Source: Pseudonocardia autotrophica
Lineage (GTDB): Bacteria > Actinomycetota > Actinomycetes > Mycobacteriales > Pseudonocardiaceae
DNA: 64,000 bases
Assembly (NCBI RefSeq): GCF_003945385.1
Contig: NZ_AP018920.1
Coordinates: 3,782,001-3,846,000 of the forward strand
Direction: 5' to 3'
A program made the position numbers and the translations under genes. Within the stretch, counting starts at the first letter, position 1. Each line of letters begins with the position of its first letter. This document shows positions 32,571 through 41,825 of the stretch, piece after piece. The notes beneath the pieces were generated by a model. That model was given only the letters and a program-made list of their open reading frames with translations. It was not told the DNA's origin and searched no databases.

Positions 32571-33584
32571 TCAGCCCAGCGCCCGCAACCGCGGTGCCAG
32601 GTCCTTGTCGAACAGCTGCAGGAACCGCTGCTGGTCGTGTCCCGGCGCGTGCAGCACCAGGTGCCGGAAGCCGGCGTCGACGTACGGGCGGATCCGCTCG
32701 GCGACCTCGTCCGGATCGGACGCGACGATCCAGCGGGACGCGACCTGCTCGATCGGCAGCTCGTCGGCGATCCGTTCCATCTCCAGCGGATCGGAGATGC
32801 CGTGCTTCTGCTCCGGGCGCAGTGACAGCGGTGCCCAGAACCGGGTGTTCTCCAGGGCGGCGTCCGGATCCGGGTCGTAGGACACCTTGATCTCGATCAT
32901 GCGGTCGACGTCGCAGCGCCGCCGCCCGGCGGCCTGGGCCCCCGCGTCCACCGCGGGCTGCAGCTTCTCCGTGTAGAGGTCCATCCCCTTGCCGCTGGTG
33001 CAGATGAACCCGTCGGCGGCCCGTCCGACGTACTTCGCCACCACCGGGCCACCGGCCGCGACGTAGATCGGGACCGGGACCTCGGGGCGGTCGTACACGG
33101 TGGCGTCGACGGTCCGGTAGTACTCGCCGTCGACGGTGACCCGCTCGCCGCTCCACAGCGCCCGGATGAGATCGATCGCCTCGCGCATCCGGGCGAACCG
33201 CTCCCGGAACTCCGGCCACTCCGACCGGCCCACCGCGACCTCGTTCAGCGCCTCGCCGGTGCCGACGCCGAGCAGCACCCGCCCCGGGTACAGCGCACCG
33301 AGCGTGCCGAAGGCCTGCGCGACGACCGCCGGGTTGTACCGGAACGTCGCGGTGAGCACGCTGGTCCCGAGGGTGACCCGGGAAGTGCGCTCGCCGGCGG
33401 CGGCGATCCAGGCCATCGAGAACGGCGCGTGCCCGCCCCGGTGCCGCCACGGCTGGAAGTGGTCGCTGACCAGCACGCTCTGCATGCCGCTCTGCTCGGC
33501 GAGCACGGCGAGTTCGACGAGCTCACGTGGGCCGAACTGCTCGGCCGAGGCCTTGTAGCCCAGCACCGGATCCGAATCGGTCAC
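32571..33584 (-). CDS. fgd: F420-dependent glucose-6-phosphate dehydrogenase
   Basis: A 337-residue protein strikingly close to mycobacterial FGD1: [97 protein letters not shown]. The FGD1 catalytic residues His40, Trp44 and Glu109 correspond to His42, Trp46 and Glu111 here. It oxidises glucose 6-phosphate and reduces F420 to F420H2. The GTG start overlaps the stop of the EthD/RedY-like gene (GTGA). Finding fgd inside a catabolic operon, next to an LLM gene, suggests a dedicated cofactor supply. Confidence 0.93.
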   Translation of the reverse strand: MTDSDPVLGYKASAEQFGPRELVELAVLAEQSGMQSVLVSDHFQPWRHRGGHAPFSMAWIAAAGERTSRVTLGTSVLTATFRYNPAVVAQAFGTLGALYPGRVLLGVGTGEALNEVAVGRSEWPEFRERFARMREAIDLIRALWSGERVTVDGEYYRTVDATVYDRPEVPVPIYVAAGGPVVAKYVGRAADGFICTSGKGMDLYTEKLQPAVDAGAQAAGRRRCDVDRMIEIKVSYDPDPDAALENTRFWAPLSLRPEQKHGISDPLEMERIADELPIEQVASRWIVASDPDEVAERIRPYVDAGFRHLVLHAPGHDQQRFLQLFDKDLAPRLRALG

Positions 33585-33919
33585 GCCGCTCCTCCGGTGG
33601 CCGAGTCGACGACCGGCGCGGCGTGTGCCACGTCCATCCCGCCGATGTAGGTGCGCAACGCCTCGTGGAAGCTCGCCGGGAGTCCGGCCATCGCGGTGCG
33701 GAAACCGTCCAGATCGGCGACCTCGATCAGCTCCAGGTAGTGGTGCCCGACAGCGCCGACGCCCTCGAGCACCGGGCCCTCCAGGCGCAGCACCCGGAAC
33801 CCGAGCACCCCCGGCATGGCGGCCGCGGTGGGCGCGTCCACCTCGCGCAGCCAGCGCTCGTAGTCCGCGCGCACCCTCTCGTCGGTGAGCGTGGTCAGGG
33901 CGACGACGGTGTGGCTCAT
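33581..33919 (-). CDS. Small dimeric alpha/beta-barrel protein (EthD/RedY-like)
   Basis: A 112-residue protein with a ferredoxin-like pattern ([53 protein letters not shown]), like RedY/EthD stress-responsive dimeric barrels. Such proteins often assist oxygenases or act as small cyclases. It overlaps the molybdenum-subunit gene (ATGA) and fgd (GTGA), so it lies firmly inside the operon. Function not established. Confidence 0.7.
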   Translation of the reverse strand: MSHTVVALTTLTDERVRADYERWLREVDAPTAAAMPGVLGFRVLRLEGPVLEGVGAVGHHYLELIEVADLDGFRTAMAGLPASFHEALRTYIGGMDVAHAAPVVDSATGGAA

Positions 33920-36303
33920 CGGGCCGGCTCCGTGGCCAGCGCGGCGAGCACCCGCTCCGGCAGCACCGGGATCGAGGTGAGCGGCGCCGCGCCGGCGGGC
34001 AGCGCGTCCTGCAGGGCGTTCACGATCGCCGACGGCGCCGCGATCACCCCGCTCTCCCCGACACCCTTGGCGCCGTTCAGCGCGAACGGGGTCGGGGTGA
34101 CGGTGTGGAACACGTCGAGCTCCGGGATCTCCCGGGCGATCGGCATCAGGTAGTCGGCGAACCCGACCGCGCCCGGCTGCCCGCTCTCGTCGTAGACGAT
34201 CTCCTCGGTGAGCGCGGCACCCTGGCCCTGCAGCGCGCCGCCGACGATCTGGGCGTCCACGATCCGCGGGTTCAGCTGGGTGCCGCAGTCGTGCCCGAAG
34301 ATCATCCGCGGGACGCCGACCTGGCCGGTGTCCGGGTCGACGGCGACGAGCGCGACGACCACCCCGTAGGAGAACGCGAGCGCCTGCGGGTCGAACGCGC
34401 CGAGCGTCTCCAGCCCGGGCTCCATCCCCTCGGGCAGGTTGCCGCCCTGATAGGCGGCCGCGGCGACGGTGGCGTAGCTCAGCCCTGCGGCGCCGGCGCC
34501 GCGCACCCGGAACTCGCCGCCGGAGTGCTCGACGTCGTCCGGGTCGGCCTCCAGCAGGTGCGCGGCGATCCGGCGCATCTTGTCGATCGCCTTGTCCGCG
34601 GCCAGGATCAGCGAGGACCCGCCGATCCCGGCGGCCCGGCTGGCCCCGCTGGCGTAGGCGGTGTAGTGGCTGGAGTCGGTGTCGCCGAACCGGACCGTCA
34701 CGTGGTCCAGCGGCACGCCGAACCGGTCCGCGGCCAGCTGGGCGAATGCGGTCTCCAGGTCCTGGCCCATCGGGGTCTGGCTGGACACCACGCGCACCCG
34801 GCCGTCCGGCTCGACGGTCGCCGAGGTCGCGTCCCAGCCGCCGGTGGTGATCCCGATCAGCGGGAACACCCCGGACGGGCCGAAGTTGGTGCACTCGTTG
34901 AAGTAGGCGATCCCGATCCCGGCCGGCCGACCCGCGGCCCGGATCTCGTCGCGCTCGCGCAGCATGTCACGGTAGGCGGGCCGGTCCAGGGCCAGGCCCA
35001 GCATCCCCGGGTAGTCGCCGGAGTCGAGGAGCTGACCGGTGGCGGTGGTGAAGGGGAACGCCTCGGGCGGGACCAGGTTGCGCCGGCGCAGCTCCACCGG
35101 ATCGAGGCCGAGCTGCGGGGCGGCGATGTCGAGCAGCCGCTCCACCGGGAAGTTCGCCTCGGGCTGCCCGAAGCCGCGGTAGGCCCCGAGCGGAGTCTTG
35201 TTGGTGACCACCGCGGTCGCCGCGATGTCCACCGCCGGCACCGCGTACGGCCCGCAGAGCAGGGCGCCGGTGGCCCAGCCGGTACCGGCACCGCAGGTCG
35301 ACGGGGCGCTGCCGAGGTCGATCAGGTAGCGGGCGCGCAGCCCGACGATCCGGGCGTCGGCGTCGAACCCGATCTCCAGCTCCATCCGCTGGTCCCGGGA
35401 CGGGGTGGAGGCGACGAAGGCCTCGTCGCGCTGCTCGGTGAACCGCACCGGGCGGCGCAGCCGCAGCGCGAAGTACGGGACGAGCGCCTCCTCCGGGTAC
35501 AGCACGGCCTTCATCCCGAAGGCTCCGCCGACGTCCGGGGCGATCACCCGGATCCGGTTCTCCGGAACCCCCAGCATCGCCGCGACGCCCTCCCGGATCT
35601 GGTGCGGCGACTGGGTCGAGGTGTGGATGGTCAGCCGGGGCCCGGTCGGGTCGTAGTCGCAGACCACGCCGCGGGTCTCCATCGAGCTCGCGAGGATCCG
35701 GGAGGTCGTGAAGGTCTCCCGGACGACGGTGTGCGCGCCGGCGAGCGCGGCACCGGCGTCCGGCGGTTCCGGCAGGCCGGGGATGGCGACCGGCCAGGCC
35801 GCCCGCACCTGCACGTTGTCGCCCCACTCCTCGTGCAGCAGCGGGGCGTCGGGGGCGAGTGCCTGGTCCATCGTGGTCACCGCGGGCAGCGGCTCGTAGA
35901 CGATCCCGATGGCGTCCCGGGCGTCCTCGGCGACGTACTGATCGCGGGCGACCACGACCGCGACCGGTTCACCGACGTGCCGCACCTTGTCGACGGTGAG
36001 CGGGCGACCGTGCCCGGTCTTCTGCCCCGGCAGGTCCCACAGGTACTGCTGGGGCCCGATCTCCTCGAACAGCTCGGCACCGGTGGCGACCGCGTAGACG
36101 CCGTCCATCGCGCGGGCCGCGGAGGTGTCGACGGAGACGATCCGGGCGTGCGCATGCGGGCTGCGCAGCACCACCAGGGTGGCCTCGCGGTTGTGGTGCA
36201 CGTCGTCGACGTAGCGCCCGGCGCCCCGGACGAACCGGTCACCGGTGCGGCTGGGGATGCTGCGCCCGACGTAGCCGCCGGTCGTCTGCTCGGTGGCGGT
36301 CAT
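33916..36303 (-). CDS. Molybdenum hydroxylase large subunit (xanthine dehydrogenase/CoxL family)
   Basis: A 795-residue Mo-cytosine-dinucleotide-type hydroxylase subunit: [54 protein letters not shown], and the conserved catalytic Glu in [13 protein letters not shown]. The active-site loop reads [11 protein letters not shown]. It lacks the AYxCSFR signature of true form I CO dehydrogenase, so it is not an aerobic CO oxidiser; it more likely hydroxylates an aromatic N-heterocycle or aldehyde using water. The ATG at 36303 overlaps the FeS-subunit stop (ATGA). Confidence 0.92.
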   Translation of the reverse strand: MTATEQTTGGYVGRSIPSRTGDRFVRGAGRYVDDVHHNREATLVVLRSPHAHARIVSVDTSAARAMDGVYAVATGAELFEEIGPQQYLWDLPGQKTGHGRPLTVDKVRHVGEPVAVVVARDQYVAEDARDAIGIVYEPLPAVTTMDQALAPDAPLLHEEWGDNVQVRAAWPVAIPGLPEPPDAGAALAGAHTVVRETFTTSRILASSMETRGVVCDYDPTGPRLTIHTSTQSPHQIREGVAAMLGVPENRIRVIAPDVGGAFGMKAVLYPEEALVPYFALRLRRPVRFTEQRDEAFVASTPSRDQRMELEIGFDADARIVGLRARYLIDLGSAPSTCGAGTGWATGALLCGPYAVPAVDIAATAVVTNKTPLGAYRGFGQPEANFPVERLLDIAAPQLGLDPVELRRRNLVPPEAFPFTTATGQLLDSGDYPGMLGLALDRPAYRDMLRERDEIRAAGRPAGIGIAYFNECTNFGPSGVFPLIGITTGGWDATSATVEPDGRVRVVSSQTPMGQDLETAFAQLAADRFGVPLDHVTVRFGDTDSSHYTAYASGASRAAGIGGSSLILAADKAIDKMRRIAAHLLEADPDDVEHSGGEFRVRGAGAAGLSYATVAAAAYQGGNLPEGMEPGLETLGAFDPQALAFSYGVVVALVAVDPDTGQVGVPRMIFGHDCGTQLNPRIVDAQIVGGALQGQGAALTEEIVYDESGQPGAVGFADYLMPIAREIPELDVFHTVTPTPFALNGAKGVGESGVIAAPSAIVNALQDALPAGAAPLTSIPVLPERVLAALATEPAR

Positions 36304-36881
36304 GCGCCCGCCTCCCCGCCCCCGTGCCGCGGTGCCGATTGCCGGGCCGGTTCCAGCGATTCCAGGGACTCCAGGGCCGATTCCAGGGCGGTCACGATCC
36401 CGGCGTATCCGGTGCAGCGGCAGATGTTCGCCGACAGCCTGCGGATCAGCTCGTCCCGGTCGAACCGGGCACCCGCCCGCGCCTCGGCGATGATCTCGGT
36501 GCCGAGCACGACGAAGCCCGGGGTACAGAACCCGCACTGGAAACCGGTGTGCTCGATCAGCGCCTGCTGGAAGTGCGAGAGCGTGCCGTCCGGGTCCTCG
36601 ACGCCCTCGACGGTGGTGACCTCGGCGCGGTCCGCCTGGACCGCCAGGGTCAGGCAGGCCCGCGCCGACTCGCCGTCGACGAGCACCGTGCAGGCCCCGC
36701 ACCAGCCCTGGTGACAGGAGGTGTGGGTGCCGGTGCGCCCGGCCCGTTCGCGCAGGAAGTCCGCGAGGTTGGTCCGCGGTTCGGCGAGCGCGGCGACCGG
36801 CTCGCCGTTCACCTGCATGGTCAGTACGCGTTCACCGGTGGGTCGGTGCGGTGCGGTGGGTGGCAGGTCGGTGGTGGTCAT
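36300..36881 (-). CDS. Molybdenum hydroxylase [2Fe-2S] small subunit
   Basis: A 193-residue iron-sulfur subunit with both clusters intact: plant-ferredoxin type C56, C61, C64 and C76 (SCHQGWCGAC then RAC), and C-terminal type C116, C119, C154 and C156 (CGFC and ICRC). It carries electrons from the Mo centre to FAD. About 20 extra N-terminal and 25 C-terminal residues are low-complexity. ATGA overlaps join it to the genes on both sides. Confidence 0.93.
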   Translation of the reverse strand: MTTTDLPPTAPHRPTGERVLTMQVNGEPVAALAEPRTNLADFLRERAGRTGTHTSCHQGWCGACTVLVDGESARACLTLAVQADRAEVTTVEGVEDPDGTLSHFQQALIEHTGFQCGFCTPGFVVLGTEIIAEARAGARFDRDELIRRLSANICRCTGYAGIVTALESALESLESLEPARQSAPRHGGGEAGA

Positions 36882-37717
36882 GCGGCGTCCTCCCGGGAGG
36901 GCGTGTGGCGGGCGGGATCGGGGGCGATCCGGGACAGCGCGGCGGTGACCGCCACGGCGACCAACCGGCGGCGGTAGGTCACCGATCCGTAGCGGTCGCC
37001 GTTCGGGACGACCAGATCGGCCGCGGTGGCCGCGACCGCGGCGACGTCGCCGGTGTCCGGAACGGGGACCAGCACCGGGGTCTCGCCGACACCGGTCACG
37101 GCGACGACGAGCGCGCCGCCCGCGTCGTGCCCGGCGACCACGGAGACCTTCGCGTGCCGCCGGAAGTGCCGCTGCTCGAACACCCACGGGTGGGCCGGGA
37201 CCGGCAGCTCGACGGCGGTGAGCAGCTCGTCCGGGCGCAGGCTGGTCCGGAACGGGCCGGTGAACAGCTCCGCGGCCGGGATGCGCCGCTCCCCGGACGC
37301 CGAGTGCGCTACCGCGCTGCCGCCCAGCCCGAGCAGCACCAGCGGCAGCTCCGCGGCCGGATCGGCGAACGCGATGCTCCCGCCGACGGTGCCGCGGTTG
37401 CGGGTGGGGACGTGCCCGACGTGCCCGAGCGCCTCGGCCAGCACCGGCACCCGGGCGGCGAGCGGATCGCGCTGCACCGCACGCTGCGTCACGGCCGCAC
37501 CGATCCGCAGCCGGTCGTCGTCGAGCGTCACACCGCCGAGTTCCGGGACACGGCCGATCGCGAGCACGAGCTGCGGGGTGCGGGTACGGGCGTTGAGCTG
37601 GGGCACCAGGCTCTGGCCGCCGGCGAGCACGGCGACCTCACCCGGCTCGGCGGCGAGCACGGCGCACGCCTCGTCGAGGGAACGGGGTTCCCGATACCGG
37701 AACGGGGCAGGACGCAT
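36878..37717 (-). CDS. Molybdenum hydroxylase FAD-binding medium subunit
   Basis: A 279-residue subunit: FRYREPRSLDEACAVLA, FAD motifs VLAGGQSLVPQLNAR (about residues 30-44) and RGTVGGSIAFADPAAELP (about 110-127). It passes electrons from the [2Fe-2S] subunit to an acceptor. It is the first gene of the 13-gene operon; the ATG at 37717 is preceded by GGGAGG, and an upstream in-frame start at 37744 is rejected because it skips this site. The order medium-small-large is one common arrangement in molybdenum hydroxylase operons. Confidence 0.91.
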   Translation of the reverse strand: MRPAPFRYREPRSLDEACAVLAAEPGEVAVLAGGQSLVPQLNARTRTPQLVLAIGRVPELGGVTLDDDRLRIGAAVTQRAVQRDPLAARVPVLAEALGHVGHVPTRNRGTVGGSIAFADPAAELPLVLLGLGGSAVAHSASGERRIPAAELFTGPFRTSLRPDELLTAVELPVPAHPWVFEQRHFRRHAKVSVVAGHDAGGALVVAVTGVGETPVLVPVPDTGDVAAVAATAADLVVPNGDRYGSVTYRRRLVAVAVTAALSRIAPDPARHTPSREDAA

Positions 37718-38162
37718 GGAACCTCCCAGGGACGGGGACGCCACGTGGTGGTGGACGGCGCGATGTCCGATCGGTGGCGAGAACCGAAACTAGGAGTGAC
37801 GGCAGTCGCGCCGCTTCGGCGCCGCGGACAAACCTCCGGCGGCCGGGATGTGCACGGTGCTCAACGCGCGGCGGGACGCCCTGGTGGGTGGCCGGGTGGG
37901 CGCGGCGCCGGTCGTCCACCCCCGCCCGGCGGATTCGCCGGTGCACAGGGCCGGACGCACCGGTACGGCGATCATCTGGCCACCGTGCCCAGCTCGCCGG
38001 CGCCCGGCATGTGCACCGTGGCCAGTTCCCGCGCGGTGCGCCGCGCGACGGGCACGGTTCGCTCCCGCGCGGTCTGGACCTGTGCTCCGCCGGATGCGCA
38101 CGCTGACGGTGTCCGGCACACCCCGCCGGACACCGTCCCGTCATCACCCACGAGGTGTGCCC
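37718..38162. other. Regulatory gap between divergent operons
   Basis: 445 bp without a credible gene, between the start of the molybdenum hydroxylase operon (minus) and the branched-chain dehydrogenase operon (plus). It holds a CCACGTGG palindrome at 37741, a 13-bp inverted repeat next to the plus-strand gene (separate entry) and several short, GC-rich inverted repeats. Open frames in it have no family likeness. No clear promoter could be chosen for the minus operon. Confidence 0.5.
38105..38137 (+). promoter_or_regulatory. 13-bp inverted repeat upstream of the branched-chain dehydrogenase operon
   Basis: Perfect arms GACGGTGTCCGGC (38105-38117) and GCCGGACACCGTC (38125-38137) with a 7-nt spacer, ending 25 nt before the GTG of the E1alpha gene. 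It could be a regulator operator or an RNA hairpin in the leader. A T-rich tail is absent, so a simple terminator is unlikely. Confidence 0.6.
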
Positions 38163-39224
38163 GTGTCCGAGACCCCTGTCCAGCTGCTCTCCCCCGACGG
38201 TGAGCTCACCGACCATCCCGATCACCCGCTCGACGTCGACGCCCCGCTCGTGCGTGATCTGCTGCGCCGCATGGTGCTGGCCCGCCGGCTCGACGAGGAG
38301 GCCCTGCACCTGCAACGCCAGGGCGAGCTCGGCCTGTGGCTGCAGTGCCGCGGCCAGGAGGCCGCCCAGGTCGGCGCGGTGACCGCGCTCGACGACCGCG
38401 ACCGGATCTTCCCCAGCTACCGCGAGCACGCCGCGGCGCTGTGCCGCGGAATTCCGCCCGCGGGCCTGCTCTCCCAGTGGCGCGGCTGCTCGGCCGCCGG
38501 CTGGGATCCCGATGAGCACCGGTTCGGGGTGTACACCCTGGTGCTCGCCGCCCAGCTGCTGCACGCCGTCGGGTACGCGATGGGCGTGCAGCGCGACGGC
38601 GCCGACGAGATCGTCATGGCCTGTCTCGGTGACGGCGCGGCGAGCGAGGGCGACGCCTCGGAGGCGCTGAACTGGGCGGCGACGACGTCCGCTCCGGTGC
38701 TGTTCCTGTGCCAGAACAACCAGTTCGCGATCTCCACCCCGGCCCGGCTGCAGCAACGCGCGCCACTGCACCAGCGGGCCAGGGGCTTCGGGGTCGACGC
38801 GCACCTGGTCGACGGCAACGACGTGCTCGCCGTACACGCCGTCACCGCCACGGCCGCCGCGGCCGTCCGGTCCGGGTCCGGGCCGGTACTGGTCGAGGCC
38901 CTCACCTACCGGATGGGCGGGCACAGCTCGTCCGACGACCCGTCGCGCTACCGGGACGACGCCGAGCTCGCCGGCTGGACCGCCCGCGACCCGATCACCC
39001 GGGTCGAGCGGCTGCTCGGGCGCCGCGGCTGGACCGACACCGCGTTCTCCGACGAGTTGCGCCGCGAGTCCGACGAGCTCGCCGCGCAGGTCCGCGCCGA
39101 CTGCCTGGCACTGGCCGCACCCGGGATCGACTCGGTGTTCGCGCACGTGCTGGCCGGTGGCTCGGCCACTGTCGACGCCGAGCGTTCGGCGCACGCCGCC
39201 TACGCGGCGTCCTTCCTGGACTGA
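38163..39224 (+). CDS. bkdA: Branched-chain 2-oxoacid dehydrogenase E1 alpha subunit
   Basis: A 353-residue thiamine-diphosphate subunit that decarboxylates 2-oxoacids from Val, Leu and Ile. Motifs: QCRGQEAAQVGAV, FPSYREHAAAL, the ThDP motif GDGAASEGD...LFLCQNNQFAIS, and YRMGGHSSSDDPSRYR. The HSSSDDPSRY segment matches branched-chain rather than pyruvate enzymes, and a valine dehydrogenase gene lies in the operon. The GTG at 38163 is preferred for its ACGAGGTG site; GTG at 38157 is the alternative. A longer frame back to 37848 crosses the palindrome region and is not family-like. Confidence 0.9.
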   Translation: MSETPVQLLSPDGELTDHPDHPLDVDAPLVRDLLRRMVLARRLDEEALHLQRQGELGLWLQCRGQEAAQVGAVTALDDRDRIFPSYREHAAALCRGIPPAGLLSQWRGCSAAGWDPDEHRFGVYTLVLAAQLLHAVGYAMGVQRDGADEIVMACLGDGAASEGDASEALNWAATTSAPVLFLCQNNQFAISTPARLQQRAPLHQRARGFGVDAHLVDGNDVLAVHAVTATAAAAVRSGSGPVLVEALTYRMGGHSSSDDPSRYRDDAELAGWTARDPITRVERLLGRRGWTDTAFSDELRRESDELAAQVRADCLALAAPGIDSVFAHVLAGGSATVDAERSAHAAYAASFLD

Positions 39225-39273
39225 CTCCCCCTGTTCCGGGCCACCGCGGCCCGACGACGACGAGGACAACCCT

Positions 39274-40263
39274 GTGACCAGGCAATCCACAATGGTCCGC
39301 GCGTTGAACGACGCGCTGCGCAGCACCCTGGAGGACGATCCGGCGGTACTCGTGATGGGCGAGGACGTCGGCAGGCTCGGCGGTGTCTTCCGGGTCACCG
39401 ACGGACTGCAGAAGGACTTCGGCGAGGCACGCGTGCTCGACACCCCGCTGGCCGAGTCCGGCATCGTGGGCACCGCGATCGGGCTGGCGATGCGCGGCTA
39501 CCGCCCCGTCTGCGAGATCCAGTTCGACGGCTTCGCCTACCCGGCGTTCAACCAGATCGTCTCCCAGCTCGCCAAGCTGCACGCGCGCACCGCGGGCGCG
39601 GTCCGGCTGCCGGTGGTGATCCGGATCCCGGCCGGCGGCGGCATCGGCGCCGTCGAGCACCACAGCGAGTCGAACGAGGCGTATTTCGCGCACACCGCCG
39701 GCCTGCGGGTGGTCTACTGCTCGACCCCGCAGGACGCGCACTGGATGCTGCGCCAGGCCGTCACCGGTGACGATCCGGTGCTGTTCTACGAGCCGAAACG
39801 CCGCTACTGGGCGACCGGCGACGTCGCCACCGATCCGGCCGATCCGTCGGTTCTCCCGCTGGACCGGGCCCGGGTGGTCCGGCCGGGGCGCGATCTCACC
39901 CTGCTGACCTACGGCGGGATGGTCGCGGTCTGTCTGGCGGCCGCCGAGGCCGCCGCCGAGGACGGGCACGACCTGGAGGTCGTCGACCTGCGGACGCTGT
40001 CCCCGCTGGATCTGGGCACCGTGCTGGCCTCGGTGCGCCGCACCCGGCGCGCCGTCGTCGCGCACGAGGCCCCGACCTTCCTCGGGCTCGGTGCCGAGAT
40101 CGCCGCGGCGGTGACCGAACACTGCTTCTTCGATCTCGAGGCCCCGGTGCTGCGGGTCGGCGCGTTCCACGCGCCCTATCCGCCGGCCCGCCTGGAGGAC
40201 GAGTACCTGCCCGATCTCGATCGCGTGCTCGACGCCGTCGACCGAACCCTGGATCCCGCATGA
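39274..40263 (+). CDS. bkdB: Branched-chain 2-oxoacid dehydrogenase E1 beta subunit
   Basis: A 329-residue transketolase-like subunit: VRALNDALRSTLEDDP, VMGEDVGRLGGVFRVTDGL, FGEARVLDTPLAESGIVG, EIQFDGFAYPAFNQ, HHSESNEAYFAHTAG, FYEPKRRYW. The GTG start follows CGAGGA, 49 nt after the E1alpha stop. Together with E1alpha it forms the heterotetramer that loads the acyl group onto lipoyl-E2. Its stop overlaps the E2 start (ATGA). Confidence 0.92.
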   Translation: MTRQSTMVRALNDALRSTLEDDPAVLVMGEDVGRLGGVFRVTDGLQKDFGEARVLDTPLAESGIVGTAIGLAMRGYRPVCEIQFDGFAYPAFNQIVSQLAKLHARTAGAVRLPVVIRIPAGGGIGAVEHHSESNEAYFAHTAGLRVVYCSTPQDAHWMLRQAVTGDDPVLFYEPKRRYWATGDVATDPADPSVLPLDRARVVRPGRDLTLLTYGGMVAVCLAAAEAAAEDGHDLEVVDLRTLSPLDLGTVLASVRRTRRAVVAHEAPTFLGLGAEIAAAVTEHCFFDLEAPVLRVGAFHAPYPPARLEDEYLPDLDRVLDAVDRTLDPA

Positions 40264-41786
40264 GCACCTCCACCACACACACCGGTACCGAGTTCCGGCT
40301 GCCCGACGTCGGCGAGGGCCTGACCGAGGCCGAGATCGTCACCTGGCGGGTCGGCCCCGGCGACATCGTCGGGGTCAACGATCCACTGGCCGACATCGAG
40401 ACCGCGAAGTCGCTGGTCGAGCTGAGCAGCCCGCACGCCGGGACGGTCGCCGAGCTGTGCGCCGCGGAGGGCGAGACGATCGCGGTCGGCGCGGTGCTGC
40501 TGCGCTTCGCCGGGGCGGACGGGCCCGGCTCGCCCGAGCCCGCCCTCGCCCCCGCCACTCCTGATGCCACCGCCGATGCCTCTGCCCCCGCCACTGCCAC
40601 TGCCACTGCCACTGCCCTCGACGACCCTGCCGAGCCGGCCGAGCAGCCCGCGGTGCTGGTCGGGCCCGGTCCGCGGGCCGAGCCGAGCCGCAGGCGGCGG
40701 CGCATCCGGGACGCGGCGGCCGCCGGTGCGTCGGGCGACGCGCCGGCGGCGAGGGCTCCGGCCCTCGCACGGGGCGCCACCACGGTGCCGGATCCCGAGC
40801 CCGCCGCACCGGTGCCCGCGGGGCCGGAAACCGTGGGGCCGGCGTCTGCGGGGCGGACGTCTGTGGAACCGGCGGCCGCGGGGCCGGCGTCCATGGGGCC
40901 GGGGCCGCAGCCGGCCCGGAACGGCACCGCGCCCCCACCGGCTGCACCCGCCGTGCGCAGGCTCGCCCGCGAGCTCGGCATCCCGCTGGCCTCGGTGGCC
41001 GCCACCGGACCGGGCGGGCGAGTGCTGCGCGAGGACGTACTGGGCCACTTCACGGCCGGGCTCGCCCTCGGCCCCGCCACGCCGGACGGCGAGCTCCGCA
41101 CCCCGATCCGCGGCGTACGCAAGGCCACAGCGGACGCCGTCACCCGCAGCGCCTTCACCGCCCCGCACGTCACCGAGTTCCTCGACGTCGACGTGACCGG
41201 GACGGTCGAGCTGGTGGCGCGGCTGCGCGACGATCCGCGGCTCGCCGGCAGCCGGGTCACCCCGCTGCTGGTGGTGGCGCGGGCGGTGCTCGCCGCCGTC
41301 CGCGCCCACCCGGAGATCAACGCCCGCTGGTCGGCGGAGACCGCCGAGATCGTGCAGCACGCCGCGGTGAATCTCGGGATCGCCGCAGCCACCGACCGCG
41401 GGCTGATCGTGCCGAACATCGCCGCCGCCGACCGGCTGGACCTGCCCGGCCTGGCCCGCGCACTGGACGCGCTGGTGGCGACCGCACGCTCGGGCCGCAC
41501 CCCGGTCGCCGACCTGACCGGTGGCACCCTCACCGTCACCAACATCGGGGTGTTCGGGGTGGACGCCGCGACCCCGATCCTGAACCCCGGCGAGGCCGCG
41601 ATCCTGTGCCTCGGGGCGTTCCGCAGGCGGCCGTGGGTCGTCGGCGACGACGTCGTCCCGCGCTGGACGACCCGGTTGTCGCTGTCGTTCGACCACCGGC
41701 TCGTCGACGGAGAGCTCGCCAGCCGGGTGCTCGCCCGGATCGGCGCGGTGCTGACCGACCCCACCTGGGAACTGGCGCTGACCTGA
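40260..41786 (+). CDS. bkdC: Branched-chain 2-oxoacid dehydrogenase E2 (lipoyl acyltransferase)
   Basis: 508 residues: one lipoyl domain with lipoylated Lys50 in DIETAKSLVEL, a long Ala/Pro/Gly-rich linker (about residues 90-230), a peripheral-subunit binding domain (VRRLARELGIPLASVAATG), and the catalytic acetyltransferase domain ending in LSFDHRLVDGELA with the HxxxDG motif. The linker DNA holds short tandem repeats (GCCACTGCCACT around 40585; GGGGCCGGCGTC types around 40840). No E3 gene is present in the window, so dihydrolipoamide dehydrogenase must come from elsewhere. Confidence 0.93.
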   Translation: MSTSTTHTGTEFRLPDVGEGLTEAEIVTWRVGPGDIVGVNDPLADIETAKSLVELSSPHAGTVAELCAAEGETIAVGAVLLRFAGADGPGSPEPALAPATPDATADASAPATATATATALDDPAEPAEQPAVLVGPGPRAEPSRRRRRIRDAAAAGASGDAPAARAPALARGATTVPDPEPAAPVPAGPETVGPASAGRTSVEPAAAGPASMGPGPQPARNGTAPPPAAPAVRRLARELGIPLASVAATGPGGRVLREDVLGHFTAGLALGPATPDGELRTPIRGVRKATADAVTRSAFTAPHVTEFLDVDVTGTVELVARLRDDPRLAGSRVTPLLVVARAVLAAVRAHPEINARWSAETAEIVQHAAVNLGIAAATDRGLIVPNIAAADRLDLPGLARALDALVATARSGRTPVADLTGGTLTVTNIGVFGVDAATPILNPGEAAILCLGAFRRRPWVVGDDVVPRWTTRLSLSFDHRLVDGELASRVLARIGAVLTDPTWELALT

Positions 41787-41825
41787 GCGCCGCCCGGATC
41801 CGTCTCGCCCCACGAAGAAGGAGCC

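Noticed and set aside
34105..36714. 869-codon plus-strand open frame
   Set aside because: Antisense shadow of the molybdenum hydroxylase large and small subunit genes; compositionally biased translation without domains.
33916..37717. Aerobic CO dehydrogenase (coxMSL)
   Set aside because: Subunit order and size fit, but the large subunit lacks the AYxCSFR active-site loop of true CO dehydrogenases.
18301..37758. Shared 14-mer GTGGTGGTGGACGG at 18301 and 37745
   Set aside because: It occurs upstream of two operons but is a simple GTG repeat in GC-rich DNA; chance is likely.
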